A stretch of 10,341 bases of DNA from Anaerolineales bacterium UBA6131. GTDB taxonomy: Bacteria > Chloroflexota > Anaerolineae > UBA2200. Below, piece after piece: positions 5,954 through 10,341 of the stretch. A program made the translations under genes and the position numbers. The stretch spans positions 190 to 10,530 of the forward strand of contig DIVN01000249.1 in assembly GCA_002435875.1 (NCBI GenBank). Reading direction: 5' to 3'. The notes beneath the pieces were generated by a model. It had not been told where the DNA came from. It saw only the letters and a program-made list of their open reading frames with translations, and did no database searches. Within the stretch, counting starts at the first letter, position 1; every line of letters starts with the position of its first letter.

Positions 5954-6772
5954 ATGAAACTTCCGTCGTTCTTGCCGCGCCCAGTGCAGCACGACCGCGC
6001 CGCTCCCACGGTTGAAGCCATCGACCTGACCGTGCGCTACCCGGGACATGTTGCGCTGGACCACGTCTCCTTCCGTCTGCAGCAAGGTGAGCGATGGGCC
6101 GTGGTGGGTCCCAATGGCGCTGGCAAGAGCACCCTGCTCAAGGCCATCGTGGGGGTGATCCCGGCGTCCGAGGGCGAAGTGCGCGTCGCGGGACACCGTC
6201 CCGGCGGGCACATCTGCGTGGCCTACGTGCCGCAGCGCAGCCTTGTGGACTGGAGCTTCCCAGTCACCGCCGCGGACGTGGTGATGATGGGCCGGGCGGC
6301 CAAGATCGGCTGGCTGCGCGGCCCCGGGCAACGTGATCATGCTCTGGTTGAGCACTGCCTGCGCCTGGTCGGCCTGGAGCACCTGGCAGACCGCCAGATC
6401 GGCGAGCTTTCTGGTGGCCAGCAGCAACGTATGTTCCTAGCGCGGGCGGTGGCGCAAGAGGCCGAAGTCGTGCTGATGGATGAGCCGATGAGCGGGCTGG
6501 ACATGCCTTCTCGTGAGGCGATCTTTGGCATCCTCGATGCGCTGCGGAGCCAGAAAGTGACCGTGGTGGTGGCCACGCATGACCTTGACGAGGCGGAGAA
6601 GCGCTTTGACGGCGTGATGTTGCTCAACCGTCGTCTGGTGGGTATGGGCAGCAGCACAGAGGTCTTTACCGAGGAGCTCCTCCGTCAGGCCTATGGCGGC
6701 CAGCTGCGCCTGCTTTCCGACCACACGGCCTCCATGGTCATCAACAACGCATGTGACGGAGGCGAGCAGTGA
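5954..6772 (+). CDS. Metal ABC transporter ATP-binding protein (ZnuC/MntB-type ATPase)
   Basis: This 272-residue cytoplasmic ATPase powers the importer. All nucleotide-binding motifs are present: Walker A GPNGAGKST (52-60), Q-loop Gln94 in VPQ, signature LSGGQQQR (152-159), Walker B VVLMDEP (172-178), and the switch His209 in VATHD. VPQRSLVDWSFPVT is characteristic of Zn/Mn/Fe chelate ATPases. GAAGG lies 6 bases before the ATG. The stop overlaps the permease start by four bases (GTGA), implying coupled translation and balanced subunit amounts. The metal is set by the binding protein and not by this subunit, so zinc versus manganese cannot be decided here. Confidence 0.95.
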   Translation: MKLPSFLPRPVQHDRAAPTVEAIDLTVRYPGHVALDHVSFRLQQGERWAVVGPNGAGKSTLLKAIVGVIPASEGEVRVAGHRPGGHICVAYVPQRSLVDWSFPVTAADVVMMGRAAKIGWLRGPGQRDHALVEHCLRLVGLEHLADRQIGELSGGQQQRMFLARAVAQEAEVVLMDEPMSGLDMPSREAIFGILDALRSQKVTVVVATHDLDEAEKRFDGVMLLNRRLVGMGSSTEVFTEELLRQAYGGQLRLLSDHTASMVINNACDGGEQ

Positions 6773-7671
6773 TCGCGCGACTAGTGGAGATGATCCTGGG
6801 ACCTCTGCAGTACCCTTTCATGGTGCGAGGGCTGATTGCGGCCACGCTCGTCGGGGCGACGTGTGCGGTGATGGGCAGTTACGTTGTCTTGCGCGGCCTG
6901 GCCTTCCTGGGTGATGCCCTGGCGCATGCCATCTTGCCTGGGGTAGCACTCGGCTACCTGGTTAGCGGCGGCGACCGCGCAGCCGTGTTCGTGTGGGCGT
7001 TGGCGACGGCCATTCTGACTTCTATCGGCATTGGGGCCATCAGCGAGCGCAGCAAGTTGCGTGAAGACACTGCCGTCGGCATCCTCTTTGCGGGGATGTT
7101 TGCCCTGGGCATCGCGCTCATGTCCACGATGCGCAACTATGCTGTGGACATAACGCATCTGCTCTTTGGCGATGTGCTGGGGGTTTCTGCGGCGGACTTG
7201 TGGTTCACCGCGGCGGTTAGCGCGGTGGTGATCATCCTTGTGCTTGCTACGTACAAGGAGCTCCTCATCCTGACCTTCGATCCGCTGCTGGCGGCCACGC
7301 TGCGCCTCCCCACCCGAGCCTTGCACTACTTGCTCCTTGTGCTGATCGCCCTGGCAGTTGTGGTCTCGCTGCGCACTGTAGGCATTGCCCTGATGGTGGC
7401 CATGCTGGTCACTCCGGCGGCTACTGCCTCGCTGCTCACGCGGCGCTTCGGGCGGATGATGGCCATCAGCGCCTTGCTTGGCGCACTCTCAGGCGTGATC
7501 GGTCTCTACGCGTCGTTCTACGTCAGAGTGGCCTCTGGCGCGGCCGTGGTGCTGACGTGCACAGCATTCTTCGTGCTGGCCCTTCTGATTGCACCGGAAC
7601 GTGGATTGCTCTGGCGTCACCGTAGAGCGATGCCTGGAGAGGCTAACCAGGGCCAAGGCACAACTCTCTAG
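6769..7671 (+). CDS. Metal ABC transporter permease (ABC-3 family, ZnuB/TroC-like)
   Basis: This 300-residue protein has about eight or nine hydrophobic helices. It carries ABC-3 family signatures: SYVVLRGLAFLGDALAHAIL early, EDTAVGILFAGMFALGIAL in the middle, HLLFGDVLGVS after it, and RTVGIALMVAMLVTPAATA late, the segment that contacts the ATPase. It starts with GTG inside the overlap with the ATPase stop, preceded by GGAGG 6 bases away. It completes a binding protein, ATPase and permease set in the usual order for Zn/Mn uptake, with the Fur-like regulator as the first gene. No convincing terminator follows in the 85-base gap to the convergent dcd gene. Confidence 0.95.
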   Translation: MIARLVEMILGPLQYPFMVRGLIAATLVGATCAVMGSYVVLRGLAFLGDALAHAILPGVALGYLVSGGDRAAVFVWALATAILTSIGIGAISERSKLREDTAVGILFAGMFALGIALMSTMRNYAVDITHLLFGDVLGVSAADLWFTAAVSAVVIILVLATYKELLILTFDPLLAATLRLPTRALHYLLLVLIALAVVVSLRTVGIALMVAMLVTPAATASLLTRRFGRMMAISALLGALSGVIGLYASFYVRVASGAAVVLTCTAFFVLALLIAPERGLLWRHRRAMPGEANQGQGTTL

Positions 7672-7756
7672 CGGGGCAGCTTGCTTGCCAGCTGAGGCAA
7701 ATCGCTCGTTCAGCCCGCATATGCTATGCCCCTCGGTGGACCGTGTCCGCGTGCTT

Positions 7757-8317
7757 CTACAGACGAGGCAGGACGATTGACTGCTGGCCCTGGTACTTGC
7801 CTTTGCGATCGGCATAGGAGAGGGCGCACACCTCATCGGCCTCGAAGAACAGCACCTGGGCAATGCCTTCCCCGGCGTAGAGCTTGGCGGGCAGAGGCGT
7901 AGTGTTGCTGATCTCCAGGGTCACAAAGCCCTCCCATTCCGGCTCGAAGGGCGTGATGTTGACAATGATGCCGCACCGTGCATAGGTGGACTTGCCCAAG
8001 CACACGCACAGCACGCTGCGCGGGATACGAAAGTACTCTACGGAACGCCCCAGGGCGAAGGAATTGGGCGGCACGATGCAGACATCCCCACGAAAGTCAA
8101 CCATGGCCCGGGTGTCGAATTTCTTGGGATCTACGACAGCCAGGTCACCTAGACCAGATGTGAAGATCTTGAATTCCTCGGCGACGCGGATGTCATAACC
8201 GTAGGATGAAAGCCCGAAAGAGATCAGCCCGTCGCGCACCTGATGGTCGACGAACGGGTCGATCATGGCATTTTCCTTGGCCATTGTGCGAATCCAAGTG
8301 TCTGGCTTGAGGCCCAT
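7757..8317 (-). CDS. dcd: dCTP deaminase
   Basis: The enzyme deaminates dCTP to dUTP, feeding dTMP synthesis through dUTPase and thymidylate synthase. The 186-residue protein has the family core: GLSSYGYDIR (35-44), VDFRGDVCIVPPNSFAL (73-89), GKSTYARCGIIVN (108-120) with catalytic-site Ser110 and Arg114, and GFVTLEISN with the proton-shuttling Glu135. The start at 8317 matches the family N-terminus and is preceded by GGGGAGGAA; the frame extends further upstream, but that stretch holds the promoter. It is the usual length for this clade. It lies downstream of the ECF genes on the same strand but has its own promoter, so functional linkage is not implied. Whether it also has dUTPase activity cannot be told from sequence. 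Confidence 0.96.
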   Translation of the reverse strand: MGLKPDTWIRTMAKENAMIDPFVDHQVRDGLISFGLSSYGYDIRVAEEFKIFTSGLGDLAVVDPKKFDTRAMVDFRGDVCIVPPNSFALGRSVEYFRIPRSVLCVCLGKSTYARCGIIVNITPFEPEWEGFVTLEISNTTPLPAKLYAGEGIAQVLFFEADEVCALSYADRKGKYQGQQSIVLPRL

Positions 8318-8366
8318 GGTCAGCAATTCCTCCCCTGTCAAAGCATCTGCAGTGCATCGGTATGCT

Positions 8367-8395
8367 ATTGTACTATTGAAGGGCTTGGCTGCCAA
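8367..8395 (-). promoter_or_regulatory. Sigma70-type promoter of dcd
   Basis: On the minus strand TTGGCA (8395-8390) and TACAAT (8372-8367) are separated by 17 bases. The predicted start is near 8360, giving a leader of about 43 bases to the dcd ATG. The elements lie in the 113-base gap after the ECF S-component stop, where no other feature was seen. Confidence 0.65.
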
Positions 8396-8430
8396 TGCGA
8401 ACCTGTGGCCGGCGGGCACGAGGGCAGGGA

Positions 8431-9228
8431 TCACCGCGGCTCTGAGGTGACTTCAAAGCCAAGCACTCGGCGGAACCGTCGCAAGACCTTCAAGAGCTGA
8501 CCCCCGAACAGAATTACGAGCAAAGCATTGCCAAATGCTCGCGTGGCGTCCCACAGCGCTGAGGTAGCCAGGTAGAACAGGCCATAACGCCGCAGAGCAT
8601 CCGTCAGGCCGAGCCCTGCCTGCCAGGTTTGGTCTGGGGCAGACTGGGCTGCCGAAATGTAGGGCCAGAACCACAAATTCATGATCACCCCAAACACAAA
8701 GCCCCACGTGATCGTCCAGAGCACGAGCATGGCCAGCTCCGCCCGGCGATGGCGCGCAATGTCAGGCAGCCAGCCAGAGGTTAGGCCCATCCATCCGGTC
8801 GTGAACATCTGATAGGGCAGCCAGGGACCCACGCCACCGCCGATGAGCGCCGAGACCAGCAGCGATAGGGCACCCATCAGAAATCCGAACGTGCTGCCAT
8901 AGACATAACCGCAAAGGGCAAGCAAGAAGAAGATGGCCGAAAAGCCTCCCGGCCCTGGCAGAGCGCGCAGCACGGCATTCACGGCCGTCAGCACGCCCAG
9001 CACGGCGACGGACCTTGCGCCCATCTGGCGGCTAGTGAAGCTGGCGACCACGGCACCTACGCAGAGCAAGGTGAGCACCAGCGTGATCAACGAAGCGTCA
9101 CTCGAGTGCGCCAGCGCGGTCAGCCCGTCACCCTCGCGCTGCACCAGTAGCGGGTAAGCGAAGGCCGACAGCCCAATCAAGGTGGCCAACCCAAGGATAG
9201 CTGCCGAAAGCCAGCGTTCAGCGCGCAT
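8431..9228 (-). CDS. ECF transporter substrate-binding (S) component with extra N-terminal helices
   Basis: S components are small membrane proteins that bind a vitamin or related micronutrient and dock onto the EcfA/A'/T energy module. The 265-residue protein holds a core of about six helices from near residue 72, with VLGVLTAVNAVLRAL as the probable docking helix and PGGFSAIFFLLALCGYVYG and GGGVGPWLPYQMFTTGWMGL characteristic of bacterial S components encoded with fused ATPases. The first 70 residues add two more helices and a polar loop, making it longer than the typical 170-200. It overlaps the upstream ATPase gene by 11 bases, with AAAGG before its ATG. The substrate is not evident: no riboswitch or biosynthesis gene nearby helps, and cobalamin-type or other vitamin uptake is only possible. 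Confidence 0.82.
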   Translation of the reverse strand: MRAERWLSAAILGLATLIGLSAFAYPLLVQREGDGLTALAHSSDASLITLVLTLLCVGAVVASFTSRQMGARSVAVLGVLTAVNAVLRALPGPGGFSAIFFLLALCGYVYGSTFGFLMGALSLLVSALIGGGVGPWLPYQMFTTGWMGLTSGWLPDIARHRRAELAMLVLWTITWGFVFGVIMNLWFWPYISAAQSAPDQTWQAGLGLTDALRRYGLFYLATSALWDATRAFGNALLVILFGGQLLKVLRRFRRVLGFEVTSEPR

Positions 9229-10341
9229 GGATGCGCCTTTCCAGCACGTCTGCGACGGTGCGGACGCTCGGATCGCGCCAAACCTGGATGACCTGCGAGC
9301 TAAAGCGCGGATTGTTCAGCATTACCTCACCGGTCTCTCCATCGGCCACGATGCGTCCCGCATGCAGGGCTATCACGCGCGTCGCGCATTCTGCCGCGAG
9401 CTCCACGTCGTGAGTGGCCATGATGATCGTGTGTCCCGCCGCGGCCTGCTCCTTGAGTAGTCTAGCCAACGATGCCTTCTCCAGCGCATCCATCCCCCTG
9501 GTAGGCTCATCCAGCAGCAGAGTCTCTGGCTCGGCCACCAGGATACTGGCCAGTGCAACCCGCTGACGCTCTCCTACGCTCAGTTCGCGCGGGAACCTCG
9601 CTCCCAGGCCTGTCAGCCCTAACCTGTCGAGCCAGAGCGTGTCGTCCGTCGGTGGCTGGCCGTGGGCACGGCGGGTGAACTCCAGCTCCTCGCGCACGGT
9701 GTCCGCAAATAACAGGGAACTGGGGTCCTGCGGCACATAGCCAACCTTTGCGATCAGCTCTGTGACCGAGCTCGTCCGTGTGTCCATGCCATGTACCAGC
9801 ACGCTGCCCTCCTTGGGTTTGAGCAGTCCAACCAGATGCTTCAGCAGTGTCGTCTTGCCCGAACCGTTTCCTCCTGTCAGTGCGATCATCTCACCTGGGT
9901 AGGCTTTGAGGTCAACGCCGTGCAGCGCGGGTATCCCATCATAGTCATGCGCGAGGTTACGGACATCAATCGTCGCCATCGAGGCGGCTGCCTTGGAGCC
10001 GCCGATGGTCAAGGCCGGTCGAAAGTGCATCCCATCTGTGAAGCTGCTGGCCTCGTCCACCGTCAGCGGGATCGGAGTCCAGCCGAGCGCCTGCGCCAGC
10101 AGAACCAGCGGCGGTGCAAGAGGGATGCCCGTGAGCGTCTCGCGGGGAGGGCCGGCGAGCAAGGACTCGCCGGGTCCCGGGACGTAGATGACCCGGTCGA
10201 CATAAGGCACCACCCGCTCGAGACGATGCTCCGAGAGGACCACGGTCAGCCCCCATTCGCGGTTGAGTTGTCGTAGCGTGGCCAACACCTCATCCGCTGC
10301 CAGCGGATCGAGTTGCGAGGTAGGCTCATCCAGCACCAGCA
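9218..10341 (-). CDS. ECF transporter fused double ATPase (EcfA-A' type), 5' end outside window
   Basis: This is the energy-coupling ATPase of the transporter. The gene runs off the right edge; the visible sequence opens at the Walker B motif of a first ATPase domain (LVLDEPTSQLDP) with its switch His in LSEHRLERV. A linker of about 70 residues leads to a complete second domain: Walker A GGNGSGKT, Q-loop VPQDPSSLLFADTV, signature LSVGERQR, Walker B LLLDEPTRGMD, and switch His in MATHD. The SQLDP and SLLFADTVREEL sequences are typical of ECF/CbiO-type ATPases, often fused as a pair. It is followed with an 11-base overlap by the S component. The missing first half lies to the right; an EcfT transmembrane subunit is expected near it or elsewhere in the genome but is not seen. 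Confidence 0.92.
   Translation of the reverse strand, partial: LVLDEPTSQLDPLAADEVLATLRQLNREWGLTVVLSEHRLERVVPYVDRVIYVPGPGESLLAGPPRETLTGIPLAPPLVLLAQALGWTPIPLTVDEASSFTDGMHFRPALTIGGSKAAASMATIDVRNLAHDYDGIPALHGVDLKAYPGEMIALTGGNGSGKTTLLKHLVGLLKPKEGSVLVHGMDTRTSSVTELIAKVGYVPQDPSSLLFADTVREELEFTRRAHGQPPTDDTLWLDRLGLTGLGARFPRELSVGERQRVALASILVAEPETLLLDEPTRGMDALEKASLARLLKEQAAAGHTIIMATHDVELAAECATRVIALHAGRIVADGETGEVMLNNPRFSSQVIQVWRDPSVRTVADVLERRIHAR

Noticed and set aside
4660..6021. A 453-codon open frame on the minus strand
   Set aside because: It lies opposite the Fur-like and binding-protein genes, both of which have clear motifs, and itself shows no domain or plausible start signal.
7677..7694. CAGCT/AGCTG 5-bp hairpin after the permease gene
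   Set aside because: It is too short and lacks a T-run on either strand to be called a terminator.

Overview
The window is a gene-dense, GC-rich bacterial segment with strong Shine-Dalgarno sites, some GTG starts, sigma70-type promoters, a lipoprotein metal-binding protein and a superoxide reductase/rubredoxin pair. This fits an anaerobic or oxygen-tolerant lineage such as Chloroflexota or a Gram-positive-like phylum. The lineage is inferred from gene content, and no marker gene is present. I saw no mobile element, CRISPR array, tRNA or rRNA.

Layout, left to right. (1) At 1-533 is the C-terminal end of a membrane acyltransferase on the plus strand. (2) At 554-3088, on the minus strand, is a two-gene unit: a soluble PRC-barrel/MgtE-N/CBS protein followed by an Nramp-family transporter that lacks the classical DPGN and MPH metal-site motifs. 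Together they resemble a magnesium transporter plus a detached MgtE-type sensor module. The unit has its own promoter (3397-3425) and a leader of about 300 nt that folds into several helices and ends in a terminator-like hairpin just before the ribosome binding site, which suggests RNA-based control. (3) At 3571-4288, on the minus strand, is a rubredoxin/superoxide reductase operon with a near-perfect promoter, a 12-bp-arm palindrome touching the -35 box, and a strong intrinsic terminator. (4) At 4366-7671, on the plus strand and divergent from (3), is a Fur-family regulator followed by a complete cluster-A-I metal ABC importer (binding lipoprotein, ATPase, permease). The importer is probably for zinc and the genes are tightly spaced or overlapping. 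(5) At 7757-10341, on the minus strand, are a dCTP deaminase with its own promoter and, upstream of it, an ECF-type vitamin/metal transporter: an S component and a fused double ATPase cut by the window end.

The common theme is metal homeostasis and oxidative defence: probable Mg2+ uptake, Zn2+/Mn2+ uptake, a Fur-type regulator and an iron-dependent superoxide reductase. The less ordinary observations are the structured leader before the MgtE-like sensor/Nramp pair, the loss of most metal-sensing histidines in the Fur-family protein, and the palindrome at the superoxide reductase promoter.
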